Part shown: piece by piece, positions 52,196 to 60,217 of the stretch
How the letters are laid out: each line of letters begins with the position of its first letter
How positions within the stretch are numbered: position 1 is the first letter of the stretch
From: Bdellovibrionales bacterium
Lineage (GTDB): Bacteria > Bdellovibrionota > UBA1018
Reading direction: 5' to 3'
Assembly: GCA_947380295.1 (NCBI GenBank)
Contig: CANCQK010000006.1
Span: forward strand, 85,069-149,068
Length of the DNA stretch: 64,000 bases
The notes under the pieces: generated by a model
The model's database searches: none
Seen by the model: the letters and a program-made list of their open reading frames with translations, nothing else
Told to the model about the DNA's origin: nothing
Position numbers and translations under genes: made by a program

Positions 52196-52785
52196 ACCAG
52201 CTCTTATTGAACGGAAATCCCGTAAATTTTCCCTTATCACCTGAAAGTCAGTTTCATGAAATGCTGACCTATCTGAAGCGACAGATCGATCCTAACTCGG
52301 CATTAATCTCTTCAGTTCGAATTGATGGTAACGACATTCCAAACACAGAAGATCAGGCTTTGGGTACAACGCCGGTATCTCACTTTGAGTTGATTGAAAT
52401 TTTTACGACTCACCCGAAAGAGGTCGCAGATGAGACTCTGTATGACCTGATTGAATTTTCGAAAGTCCTAGAAAACTTAGCAGCTATGGCAGCTCAAAAT
52501 GTTTCAAAGACTGACTTCATGGTCCACTTTAACCGTCTTCTCGAAGGGATCACCACATTCACCGAAGCAGTCTCGGGGGTGAAAAGGGTTCTCAAACTTG
52601 GACTTTTTAACAGCATCCAACTCCTCGAGTCGAATCTCCTCTCGATCCTCCGTGAGGTCTTACAGGCTCATGAGCAGCGCAATACCCTCGCGCTAGCGCA
52701 ACTCATCAGCGAGGACCTGCAAGAAAATTTAAGAAACTGGCGAAACACAGGCCTTCCCTCGTTGATCCGTTCACGCGACTCATAA
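52192..52785 (+). CDS. Helical protein of unknown function, flagellar cluster
   Basis: A 197-residue cytoplasmic protein. The first 75 residues are a beta-rich small domain (MNQLLLNGNPVNFPLS, ISSVRIDGNDIPNTE), the rest is helical (VLENLAAMAAQNVSKTDFMV; later LLSILREVLQAHEQRNTLAL). I do not recognise a family. The ATG at 52192 overlaps the preceding stop codon, and the gene ends 54 bases before nadK. Its co-translation with the GT9 enzyme suggests that the two products act together, perhaps as a subunit or regulator. Confidence 0.68.
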   Translation: MNQLLLNGNPVNFPLSPESQFHEMLTYLKRQIDPNSALISSVRIDGNDIPNTEDQALGTTPVSHFELIEIFTTHPKEVADETLYDLIEFSKVLENLAAMAAQNVSKTDFMVHFNRLLEGITTFTEAVSGVKRVLKLGLFNSIQLLESNLLSILREVLQAHEQRNTLALAQLISEDLQENLRNWRNTGLPSLIRSRDS

Positions 52786-52839
52786 ATCCCTCTTTCTTTT
52801 CATCCGAAGTTCGTTAAAGTGGCCTCGGGGGATCCTCAA

Positions 52840-53760
52840 ATGAAAAAAGGCGAAGCGTTGAAAATTAAGAAGCTCGGACTCGTGATTAAACACCACCAAC
52901 CCGAGGCTTCGCTCCTCGCGGCTGAAATTACGGCATCACTTTTGGAACAAAATATCCAAACATTTTTTGCCGACGAGAGCACTCAACTTGCTAAAGACAT
53001 CATTAAAAATTTAGGGAACAAAAAAAGGCTCATCAAAATCGTGACCAAGCCTGAACTCATCACCGAGTGCGATCTGATTGTCGTACTCGGGGGTGATGGG
53101 ACCTACCTCAGCATCGCACGACTCATGAAAAAGCGAAGTATCCCGGTGATGGGAATTAACATGGGACAACTCGGGTTTCTCACCGAGTTCAGACGTACCG
53201 AGGCGCTAGGCGCCCTCAAGGCAGTCCTCAATGGCGTTCCACCGATCATTCACGAACGAGACCTGCTCGAAGTGACCCTGAATCGGAAAAATCGAACCCT
53301 TTATCAAGGACTGGTAGTCAACGACGCAGTCATCTCCAAGGGTGCCATTGCACGAATTATCGGAATGGAAATGTGGATAGACTCCCACTGGGTCAATCAC
53401 GTCCGAGCTGATGGAATGATCGTGAGCACCACGACCGGATCGACCGCCTATGCTCTCGCAGCGGGTGGCCCCCTAGTTGAGCCGTCTGTTCCGGCTCTCG
53501 TGATTGCTCCAATTTGCCCGCACAGCCTCACTCTCCGCCCTCTAGTCATCTCAGACCAGTCCGAGATCCGTATTCGCCTCAGTGACCGCCCTGGCCACGT
53601 CCTCCTGACACTCGATGGCCAAGATGTGGTTGACATGAAGGAAGATGACGTCGTAACCTTACGCAAATTTAAAAAACACTCCCTCAAGCTCATTGCATCG
53701 CCCGACCGCGACTTCTTTGGCTTACTCAGGGAGAAGCTTAAGTTTGGAGTTCGGGACTAA
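52840..53760 (+). CDS. nadK: NAD kinase
   Basis: About 306 residues. It phosphorylates NAD to NADP. The GGDG motif in VVLGGDGTYLSIAR (about residues 76-89) and VNDAVISKGA, DGMIVSTTTGSTAYALAAGG are the family signatures. The ATG at 52840 follows GGGGG at a spacing of 7-8; an in-frame GTG at 52819 would place that binding site inside the gene. recN starts on the base after the stop codon, as in many bacteria where nadK and recN are adjacent. It follows the flagellar cluster after a gap of 54 bases. Confidence 0.97.
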   Translation: MKKGEALKIKKLGLVIKHHQPEASLLAAEITASLLEQNIQTFFADESTQLAKDIIKNLGNKKRLIKIVTKPELITECDLIVVLGGDGTYLSIARLMKKRSIPVMGINMGQLGFLTEFRRTEALGALKAVLNGVPPIIHERDLLEVTLNRKNRTLYQGLVVNDAVISKGAIARIIGMEMWIDSHWVNHVRADGMIVSTTTGSTAYALAAGGPLVEPSVPALVIAPICPHSLTLRPLVISDQSEIRIRLSDRPGHVLLTLDGQDVVDMKEDDVVTLRKFKKHSLKLIASPDRDFFGLLREKLKFGVRD

Positions 53761-55437
53761 ATGCTTGAGATTCTCAAAATCAAGAATATTGCTATTATTG
53801 ACTCTGCAGAGATCCAGTTCACACCTGGTCTCAATATTCTTTCCGGTGAAACCGGAGCTGGGAAATCTATTATTATCGAGGCCATCTCTCTCCTTCTTGG
53901 CAGTCGTGCCAGTATTGAATTGATCCGTGCGGGAGCGAACGAGGCCGTCGTCGAAGGTTTCTTTCGAATCTCCGATATTCCCTGGATGAGTTCTCGCTTG
54001 AGCCAAGCAGGTTTTGAATCGCAAGGCAGCGAATTATTAGTCAAAAGGACAGTGCACCGAGCCGGCAGACACCGGATTTCCATCAACGGCGAATTAGCCA
54101 CGCTGAGTACGCTCCAGAATCTTTGCGAAGGACTCATCGACCTCTGTGGACAAAATGAGCATCAATCTCTCCTCAAGAACCAGACCCAACTCAGCCTCCT
54201 CGATCAGTACGGAGCGCTGACAGAACAAACTAAGAAGTTCGCTTCTCAGTTCAACCAGGTCCGGTCCCTCAATCAAGAAAAGTTCCAACTCGAGCGAGCG
54301 AGCGAAGAGCGTACGAGTCGAGCCGCATTTTTGCGATATCAAATCGATGAGATCACTCAGGCTAGCCTTAGCATGGATGAGGACGAGGCCCTGCACCGTG
54401 AAAAACAACTCCTCCAATCGGCGGAGGTTCGGGCGCAAACAGGAGAGAGCATCGTTCAAATTTTAGAGTCCGAAGACCAAGGCACGCAAAATAGCCTCCG
54501 AGCAGCCCTGCAAAAAGCTAAAACCCTCACTCACCTCGATCCCTCCAGCCAGACACTCTCCGAGACTCTCTTAAGGGCTTTAGCCGAAGTCGAGGAAGCA
54601 AGTCTCTACTTAGGTCGTTATCTCAACTCGATTGAACTCGACTCTGAGCGTCTGCAAACGATCCAAGATCGACTCTCCTTGATTGCTGACCTCAAACGAA
54701 AGTATGGCCCCCAGATCAAGGAAATCCTAGAAAAGCTCCAGCAGTTTCAGGAAGAATATCAAAATCTCGATCAAGTCGGAGACCAACTCCAAGCGGTGGC
54801 TCAACAGCTCAGAGAATCACAAGAGATCATGATCCAGTCGGGACGAAAACTCTCTGCGGCTCGTAAAAAGATTTCAAATCGACTTTCTACCTCAGTCACT
54901 CGAGAACTTAAGGACCTAAAAATGGGCGATGCCCAATTTGTCGTCGATGTTGCCACCAAGCAAGACACCGATGACTGGAATGCCACCGGTGGAGACCACA
55001 TTCAATTTCTTGTTCAGACGAACCGAGGAGAACCCTCGAGACCGATTGGCAAAATTGCTTCCGGCGGTGAACTCTCTCGCCTGATGCTTTCCATTCGTCG
55101 CGTGATCGCTGACCGCGGTGGGATCGGCGTCTATTTATTTGATGAGATTGATGCAGGCATCGGTGGGCAAACTGCATTTCAAGTCGGTAAAAAACTAAAA
55201 TCCGTTGCCGAATATAACCAAGTGATCTGTATCACTCACCTTCCTCAGGTCGCCTCCTTTGCTGATCACCATCTCGTAGTGCGGAAAGGCTCTCAAAAAG
55301 ACCGAACCACAACTCAGATCCTTGAGCTTTCACTGAAAGAGCGACAGGAAGAAATAGCCCGCATGCTCGGAGGACCAGTCCTCACCCGTAAAAGCCTGGC
55401 CAACGCCTCGGAGCTTCTTGAGTTAGCGGGGACCTAA
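53761..55437 (+). CDS. recN: DNA repair protein RecN (SMC-like ATPase)
   Basis: A 558-residue protein of usual length. The N-terminal ATPase half has Walker A GETGAGKSI (about residues 35-43) and LRIKNIAIID-type start; a shortened coiled coil lies between about 160 and 380. The C-terminal half shows the ABC signature ASGGELSRLML and Walker B YLFDEIDAGIGG. RecN is recruited early to double-strand breaks and acts with RecA. The ATG follows directly after the nadK stop (no gap), so translation is coupled. dinB starts 3 bases after the recN stop, making a small DNA-damage group, although no LexA box is obvious ahead of it. Confidence 0.97.
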   Translation: MLEILKIKNIAIIDSAEIQFTPGLNILSGETGAGKSIIIEAISLLLGSRASIELIRAGANEAVVEGFFRISDIPWMSSRLSQAGFESQGSELLVKRTVHRAGRHRISINGELATLSTLQNLCEGLIDLCGQNEHQSLLKNQTQLSLLDQYGALTEQTKKFASQFNQVRSLNQEKFQLERASEERTSRAAFLRYQIDEITQASLSMDEDEALHREKQLLQSAEVRAQTGESIVQILESEDQGTQNSLRAALQKAKTLTHLDPSSQTLSETLLRALAEVEEASLYLGRYLNSIELDSERLQTIQDRLSLIADLKRKYGPQIKEILEKLQQFQEEYQNLDQVGDQLQAVAQQLRESQEIMIQSGRKLSAARKKISNRLSTSVTRELKDLKMGDAQFVVDVATKQDTDDWNATGGDHIQFLVQTNRGEPSRPIGKIASGGELSRLMLSIRRVIADRGGIGVYLFDEIDAGIGGQTAFQVGKKLKSVAEYNQVICITHLPQVASFADHHLVVRKGSQKDRTTTQILELSLKERQEEIARMLGGPVLTRKSLANASELLELAGT

Positions 55438-55440
55438 AAT

Positions 55441-56511
55441 TTGAGAAAGATCATTCATATCGATATGGATGCGTTCTATGCATCCGTCGAGCAGCGGGAC
55501 TCTCCAGAGTTAAAATCACGACCAGTAGTAGTGGGAGGTGATCCAAAAAGTCGGTCCGTAGTTTGCTCAGCCTCTTACGAAGCACGCCGCTTCGGGATTC
55601 GCTCTGCCATGCCCTGCTCACAGGCTTACCGACTCTGTCCTCAGGCGATTTTTATTTCGCCCAATTTTGACAAGTACATCACAGCAAGCCGTCAAATTCA
55701 TGCAATTTTCAAACAAGTCACCGCCACCGTCGAACCCCTCGCGCTGGATGAGGCGTATCTGGATGTGACTGAAAATTTTTTTAATGAACCCATTGCAAGC
55801 AAACTTGCCCGCTGGATCAAAGAGCAGATCCAGCGGGAGCTGCGAATTACCGCATCTGCTGGTGTTGGTCCCAATAAGTTCATCGCTAAACTTGCAAGCG
55901 ACCATAAAAAACCAGACGGCTTAGTGGTGATCCCACCTGAAAAAGTGATGGGTTGGATCGAACACCTCCCTGTTGAGAAATTCTGGGGGGTTGGCCCTGC
56001 TACCGCAAAAAAGCTCCATGCCCTCGGAATTCAAAGCGCCTCCGACATTCGAAAACTCGAAAGCACCCAACTTGAAAAAGAAATGGGATCTTTTGGTTCA
56101 TTTCTTTACGAACTTGCCTTTGGACGTGATCCTCGTTCCGTTGAAGCTCATTCAGAACCCAAGAGCCGAGGGAGCGAAACCACCTTTGACAAGGACATCC
56201 TCAACGCTCAAACCCTGCTAAATTACATTGAGTCTCAGGCAAATGAACTTTCTACTGATTTGAAAAAAATTCAAAGACATGCGACCACGATCTGTCTCAA
56301 AATTAAATATTCAGACTTCAAACAAATCAGCCGCAGTCAAAGCCTCACGCAACCCTCTGACGATAGTTTTACGATAGCTCAAACGGCAGCAGAACTACTT
56401 TTCAGAGACACGGATGTGGGGACACGCCCCATTCGACTTATCGGGATTTCGGTCTCAGGACTCGTCACACCTGACCACCCCATCCAACTTTGCTTTGATT
56501 TTCTGCGCTGA
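55441..56511 (+). CDS. dinB: DNA polymerase IV (Y-family, DinB)
   Basis: A 356-residue translesion polymerase. The start is a TTG at 55441 because the conserved N-terminus (IIHIDMDAFYASVEQRD) must be included and no ATG precedes it; GGGGACC lies upstream. The catalytic carboxylates are in DMDAF and in LDEAYLDVTE, and the thumb has the helix-hairpin-helix region FWGVGPATAKKLHALGI. The C-terminal little-finger domain (SRGSETTFDKDI) is present; the very end (IQLCFDF) is a likely beta-clamp binding motif. It converges with the phosphoesterase gene with 2 bases between the stops. Confidence 0.96.
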   Translation: MRKIIHIDMDAFYASVEQRDSPELKSRPVVVGGDPKSRSVVCSASYEARRFGIRSAMPCSQAYRLCPQAIFISPNFDKYITASRQIHAIFKQVTATVEPLALDEAYLDVTENFFNEPIASKLARWIKEQIQRELRITASAGVGPNKFIAKLASDHKKPDGLVVIPPEKVMGWIEHLPVEKFWGVGPATAKKLHALGIQSASDIRKLESTQLEKEMGSFGSFLYELAFGRDPRSVEAHSEPKSRGSETTFDKDILNAQTLLNYIESQANELSTDLKKIQRHATTICLKIKYSDFKQISRSQSLTQPSDDSFTIAQTAAELLFRDTDVGTRPIRLIGISVSGLVTPDHPIQLCFDFLR

Positions 56512-56513
56512 CC

Positions 56514-57278
56514 TTAATCTAAAAGACGACTCGGCAGGGCCTCTCGATGAATTCGATCCTCACCCGGCTGCCAAGAAAGATAAGACCCATGAACACGAGG
56601 AAACCCGACGTTCACATATTGACCGAGGCGACCATCAATCTTAAAACTCATCTCATCCAGATCGTGGCAATGACCCATCACCATAAAATCATAGCCCTGA
56701 GCTAAACGCTCAGCGGCGTAGCTGCGGTAGATTTTCCGTAAGTTCTCGCGTCGTTCGAGAGGGAGCTGCGAAACTAACAAATTATTTCTCTTACGACTCT
56801 TTTTTCCACTCCATTGACCAAACCTCTCCAACCATGGACCAGGGGCAAGCCAAAACAAAAATCGAACTGGCAGGCTTCTGAAAAAAGCCCTTAAAAATCG
56901 ATAGCTGTAATCTCGCTGATCAGCCAGATCTCCATGGGCAACCAAGAATCGTTTGCCTTGAATTTCAAACGAAACCTCCTCGGAATGGAGTGCTACCCCC
57001 TTCATTCGACCCAAGGTTCGCTTCAACAAGAAGTCGTGATTTCCTTCAATATAGTGGACTTGAACCCCTCGTTGGCCCGCCTGCCTCAGGGCATTAAAGA
57101 ACTTCTGATAGCGATCTACGAAGACGGCTTTGTTGCCAACGAATAGATCAAACACGTCGCCGGCCAGAACTAAGGTATCACCCGACTGGGCTCGCCCGCA
57201 GATCAGGTCCAGCAAAGACAGATAGAGGGGATCATCGGGTCCCCAAATGTGGAGGTCTGAGACAATATAAACACTCAT
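56514..57278 (-). CDS. Calcineurin-like phosphoesterase, probable UDP-2,3-diacylglucosamine hydrolase (LpxH-like)
   Basis: A 254-residue metallophosphoesterase. The five metal motifs are present: SDLHIW (residues 7-12), GDVFDLFVG, GNHDF, AHGD and GHCHD. The basic region SGKKSRKRNN and the FLFWLAPGPWLERFG stretch, which could dip into the membrane, match LpxH, which removes UMP from UDP-2,3-diacylglucosamine in lipid A synthesis. The fold also covers other phosphatases, so LpxH is a good but not certain assignment. It starts 21 bases after the FlaG-like gene and is probably co-transcribed with it; the reason for that is unclear. Confidence 0.85.
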   Translation of the reverse strand: MSVYIVSDLHIWGPDDPLYLSLLDLICGRAQSGDTLVLAGDVFDLFVGNKAVFVDRYQKFFNALRQAGQRGVQVHYIEGNHDFLLKRTLGRMKGVALHSEEVSFEIQGKRFLVAHGDLADQRDYSYRFLRAFFRSLPVRFLFWLAPGPWLERFGQWSGKKSRKRNNLLVSQLPLERRENLRKIYRSYAAERLAQGYDFMVMGHCHDLDEMSFKIDGRLGQYVNVGFPRVHGSYLSWQPGEDRIHREALPSRLLD

Positions 57279-57299
57279 GGCCTCTAAGAATTAACGATT

Positions 57300-57695
57300 C
57301 TAGAGCTTGCGATCAAGGATTTTCCCGCAGGAATGTCCTTCTGTAGGGGTCGAACTGCGGAGTTGGATAAACTCATACCCTGTGAGTTGTCTGACGACCT
57401 TACCTGCTCCATCCTTAAGGACCACCTTGAGTCCTGGACCACTTCCTTCGAGCGAGGCGCTGATTCCACTTTCTTGGGCCTGAGTATCCCGACCAAACGC
57501 CTTAATCGCTTCGTCCATTTTTTCTTGGCTGGGTGCCTGCTCCTCGAAGTTTGAATTAGAATACTCGTCTTTATGATCTTTAGATTGGCGGCCTTGGCCG
57601 TCCGGTGATCTTTGTTGATTCCCTGAGCCGCCGTCCTGCTTTTCCCTGACGACTCCGTAATATCCCCAATTACCAGTTAAAGATTGGATCTTCAT
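57300..57695 (-). CDS. FlaG-like protein
   Basis: A 131-residue protein. The N-terminal 70 residues are very polar and Gln/Gly/Asp-rich (probably unstructured). The C-terminal part contains GLKVVLKDGAGKVVRQLTGYEF, here written in two parts (GLKVVLKDGAGK and VVRQLTGYEF), which resembles the conserved core of FlaG, a protein affecting flagellar filament length. The start is the ATG at 57695 with GGGAGG 5 bases upstream. It follows the first flagellin gene, separated by that gene's terminator, so it probably has its own or readthrough transcription. The FlaG call rests on the core motif and the location. Confidence 0.6.
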   Translation of the reverse strand: MKIQSLTGNWGYYGVVREKQDGGSGNQQRSPDGQGRQSKDHKDEYSNSNFEEQAPSQEKMDEAIKAFGRDTQAQESGISASLEGSGPGLKVVLKDGAGKVVRQLTGYEFIQLRSSTPTEGHSCGKILDRKL

Positions 57696-57769
57696 TTTAA
57701 CCTCCCAGGTCCTTCTCGTCCCTCATCAATACTTCGGTGAAACCGGGGGCAAACTTAAATCACTCAAAC

Positions 57770-57803
57770 AAAAAACCCCCCAGGGGCTCGGCACCCCTAG
57801 GGG
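57770..57803 (-). terminator. Rho-independent terminator of the first flagellin gene
   Basis: On the minus strand two 4-base GC blocks (CCCC...GGGG) pair across a short internal mismatch to give an eight-pair GC-rich stem around a loop of about 7 bases, followed by six T residues. It begins 59 bases after the flagellin stop codon and ends before the FlaG-like gene. Confidence 0.8.
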
Positions 57804-57862
57804 AGGCTTAAGAACTCTCAGACCCTATGCCTGAGAGGTGTGGGCGCAAATTAAGCTTAAAG

Positions 57863-58696
57863 TTACAGAAGTTTAAGTGCTTGGGTGGGCGAAGAATTCG
57901 CCTGAGCCAAGACCGAAATCCCTGCACTTTGGAGGATATTTCCACGAACTAACTCGGACGTATCTGCCGCAATGTCCGTATCTGCAATTCGTGACCGTGC
58001 GATGGTCAAATTCTCTTTGGAAACACCGAGGTTCCTCACGGTCGATTGCAACTTGTTTTGAATCGCACCGAGGGAAGCTCGACTCGAGAGAATTTGAGAA
58101 GCAGCACTATCCACTTTTTCCAGTGCGTTTCGGGCACCATCCACGCTCGTGTAATCGAGGCCGTCAATCCCCAAGCGATCTGCTCGTACGTCGATCGAAT
58201 TGGCATCGAACACGATTCGATCGGAGCTGTCATTTCGAATCCCGACTTGGAACTCAAGCTGCCCCTTGGGAGCCTTACCATTAAGGAGGCTGGTACCGTT
58301 AAAGTTAGTCACATTGGCGATACGATCGACTTCTTGAACGAGACTCTTCACCTCTTGATGAATGAAGCCCCGTTCACGGTCTCCGATTGTGTCGGAACCG
58401 GCCTGGATGGCGAGCTCACGCAACCGGATTGCGATGTTATTAATTTCAGTCAGGCCGCCCTCAGCGACTTGAGCAAAAGAAATTCCATCGTTGGCATTTC
58501 GCTCTGCCTGACTCATCGAGCGAATTTGAGCGCGTAAATTTTCAGAGATCGATAACCCAGCAGCATCATCTCCTGCTTGGGTGATTCGTTGTCCCGAAGC
58601 TAAACGCTGATATGCCTTATTTTGATCTTCAGAAGAATGAGACAAAATCCGATTAGCAGTCATTGAAGAAATATTGGTCGCAATTCTCAAGCCCAT
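57863..58696 (-). CDS. fliC: Flagellin (short, D0-D1 type), copy 1
   Basis: A 277-residue flagellin made only of the conserved D0 and D1 domains, with no variable D2/D3 surface domain. The N-terminus is GLRIATNISSMTANR and LASGQRITQAGDDAAGL; the C-terminus ends in the amphipathic helix with IADTDIAADTSELVRGNIL and VLAQANSSPTQALKLL (each quoted as a part). FliS and FliD genes are 10 kb away. It resembles copy 2 over its whole length, with the same size, so the pair arose by duplication. TAGGAG precedes the ATG. The 5' leader is unusually long if transcription starts at the candidate sigma28 element near 59008. Confidence 0.96.
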   Translation of the reverse strand: MGLRIATNISSMTANRILSHSSEDQNKAYQRLASGQRITQAGDDAAGLSISENLRAQIRSMSQAERNANDGISFAQVAEGGLTEINNIAIRLRELAIQAGSDTIGDRERGFIHQEVKSLVQEVDRIANVTNFNGTSLLNGKAPKGQLEFQVGIRNDSSDRIVFDANSIDVRADRLGIDGLDYTSVDGARNALEKVDSAASQILSSRASLGAIQNKLQSTVRNLGVSKENLTIARSRIADTDIAADTSELVRGNILQSAGISVLAQANSSPTQALKLL

Positions 58697-59007
58697 AACA
58701 ATTCTCCTATTTGAAAGGCGTATTTTCTCCCTTTAAGAAAAAACGCGTTGGGTTCAGTGCCACCGAAATGTGACAGCACTGGCCGAGTTCAATTGGAAAA
58801 CGTCTGAGTGTTGAAGCAAAACCACTGGAGGTAGATTCGCGCGATTAAGACGAGACCAGCCCGCTTAGCTCGATTCAAATCTACTTAACCTGGACAACAA
58901 ACCAGGCTTGCAACTACGAGTTACCGCCTTGTGCAACAGCAATGTACAGTCGGCAGACGTTCATCAGTTTTGTCCTCTGAAGGCCCATCCCTCAGCTGAC
59001 ACTATTC
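58697..59007 (-). other. Long structured leader region of flagellin copy 1
   Basis: No open frame of interest lies in this stretch of about 310 bases. It holds several short inverted repeats: CAGTGC and GCACTG flanking CAC/GTG (58755-58781), and CCTGG with CCAGG 8 bases apart (58899-58916, approximately). If transcription starts at the sigma28-like element, these form an mRNA leader of about 300 bases, much longer than for most flagellin genes. Confidence 0.4.
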
Positions 59008-59034
59008 TGATCGGTGTGATCACATAATACTTGA
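59008..59034 (-). promoter_or_regulatory. Candidate sigma28 (FliA) promoter of flagellin copy 1
   Basis: On the minus strand TCAA, 15 bases, then ACCGATCA, against the consensus TAAA-N15-GCCGATAA (two mismatches in the -10 block, one in the -35). The spacer includes the palindrome GTGATCAC. A closely similar element precedes the second flagellin gene. Confidence 0.38.
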
Positions 59035-59099
59035 GTTATTTTAACAGGTATTAACAATTTCACCGAGTCTGCCTACTAACTATTTAATTTTAAATGATT

Positions 59100-59143
59100 T
59101 TTTAATTTAAAATGGGGAGGTAGATTTTAACCTACCTCCCCAT
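59100..59143 (-). terminator. Terminator of the second flagellin gene
   Basis: A perfect 12-base stem (ATGGGGAGGTAG at 59132-59143 on the minus strand pairing with CTACCTCCCCAT) around an 8-base loop, followed on the minus strand by TTTTAAATTAAAAA. It starts 18 bases after the flagellin stop codon. The T tract is interrupted by A residues but the stem is long and GC-rich. Confidence 0.78.
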
Positions 59144-59161
59144 CTGGTGTTGAGGGGGAAA

Positions 59162-59995
59162 TTATCCCAAGAGTTTGAGAGCCATCATGTTGTTTTGGTT
59201 AGCTTGACTGAGGACCGATACGCCAGCTTGAGACAAGATGTTGTTTTTAGTCAACTCAGCCGTCTCGGAAGCCATATCTGTGTCACGGATACGACTTCGA
59301 GCTTGAGACAAGTTCTCATCGTAAACATTGAGGTTATTCACAGCCGCACTCAATCGGTTTTGCAAAGCTCCGAGTTCAGCGCGGTTTTCGACCAAGCCCT
59401 TCATTGCAGTATCCACGACATCAAGATTGGCGCGAGCCGACTCTTTAGACTGGGTCGAAATACTTGAAAGTCCCAGGCCGTCCAAGCTCACATTGGTCTT
59501 CTTGGTATCGTAGCTGAAACGATCTTCGTCGGCTCGGTTATGGATCCCCACCTGAATGTCTAGGGAATCACCAGAACCACTCAGCAATTTTTTGCCATTG
59601 AACTCGGTCGTAGCTGCAATTCGAGTGACTTCTGATTTGAGCTGCTGAACTTCTTTATCAATGAACCCGCGCTCAACATCGCCCAACGTATCGGACGAAG
59701 CTTGAATTGAGAGCTCTCGGAAACGAACCAGAATATTTCCGATTTCGTTCATTCCGCCTTCAGCCGTTTGGATCATCGACACGCCGTCATTTGCATTTCT
59801 CACATCCTGACGGACAGATCGAATATCGGCTCTCATTTTTTCACTGATCGCCAAACCAGCTGCATCGTCTGCAGCTTTATTGATTCGGGTACCAGAGGAC
59901 AAACGCTCCAACGAATCTCGTTGTGCAGCATTATTAGTTCCAAGCTGACGCTGTGCATTTAACGACTGCACATTGGTCGCGATTCTTAAACCCAT
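59162..59995 (-). CDS. fliC: Flagellin (short, D0-D1 type), copy 2
   Basis: A 277-residue flagellin, the same length as copy 1. The start is the ATG at 59995 (AAAGGAG 5 bases before it); the open frame extends 9 codons further but without a binding site. It opens GLRIATNVQSLNAQRQL, contains LSSGTRINKAADDAAGLAIS and ends RIRDTDMASETAELTKNNIL and LSQANQNNMMALKLLG, the standard ends that line the filament inside. It lacks a variable outer domain, like copy 1. The filament is therefore probably smooth and built from two related flagellins. It has its own promoter-like element and terminator. Confidence 0.97.
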   Translation of the reverse strand: MGLRIATNVQSLNAQRQLGTNNAAQRDSLERLSSGTRINKAADDAAGLAISEKMRADIRSVRQDVRNANDGVSMIQTAEGGMNEIGNILVRFRELSIQASSDTLGDVERGFIDKEVQQLKSEVTRIAATTEFNGKKLLSGSGDSLDIQVGIHNRADEDRFSYDTKKTNVSLDGLGLSSISTQSKESARANLDVVDTAMKGLVENRAELGALQNRLSAAVNNLNVYDENLSQARSRIRDTDMASETAELTKNNILSQAGVSVLSQANQNNMMALKLLG

Positions 59996-60147
59996 ACCAA
60001 CTCCTTTAGGACAAAGATCCATCCGAGGCCAAAAAACCCCATGATCAGATCATTATATTTAATTTTGACAGGAATTTGCTGTACCCCTGTCTAGCGTAGA
60101 AGCCCTGATTTGAACTTTCTCTTCAGTACTTCCTGCTTACAATTACT

Positions 60148-60175
60148 AGTTCGGTCGGGTATTTGATTCGCTTTA
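60148..60175 (-). promoter_or_regulatory. Candidate sigma28 (FliA) promoter of flagellin copy 2
   Basis: On the minus strand TAAA, 16 bases, then ACCGAACT, compared with TAAA-N15-GCCGATAA. It shares the ACCGA core with the element before the other flagellin gene. The distance to the start codon is about 150 bases. Confidence 0.35.
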
Positions 60176-60217
60176 GACTTTTTTTGTCAGGAATTAAATT
60201 TTAAAAAAGTCATCACT

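Noticed and set aside
58036..58537. Open frames antisense to the first flagellin gene
   Set aside because: They are shadows of the conserved flagellin coding sequence, without ribosome binding sites.
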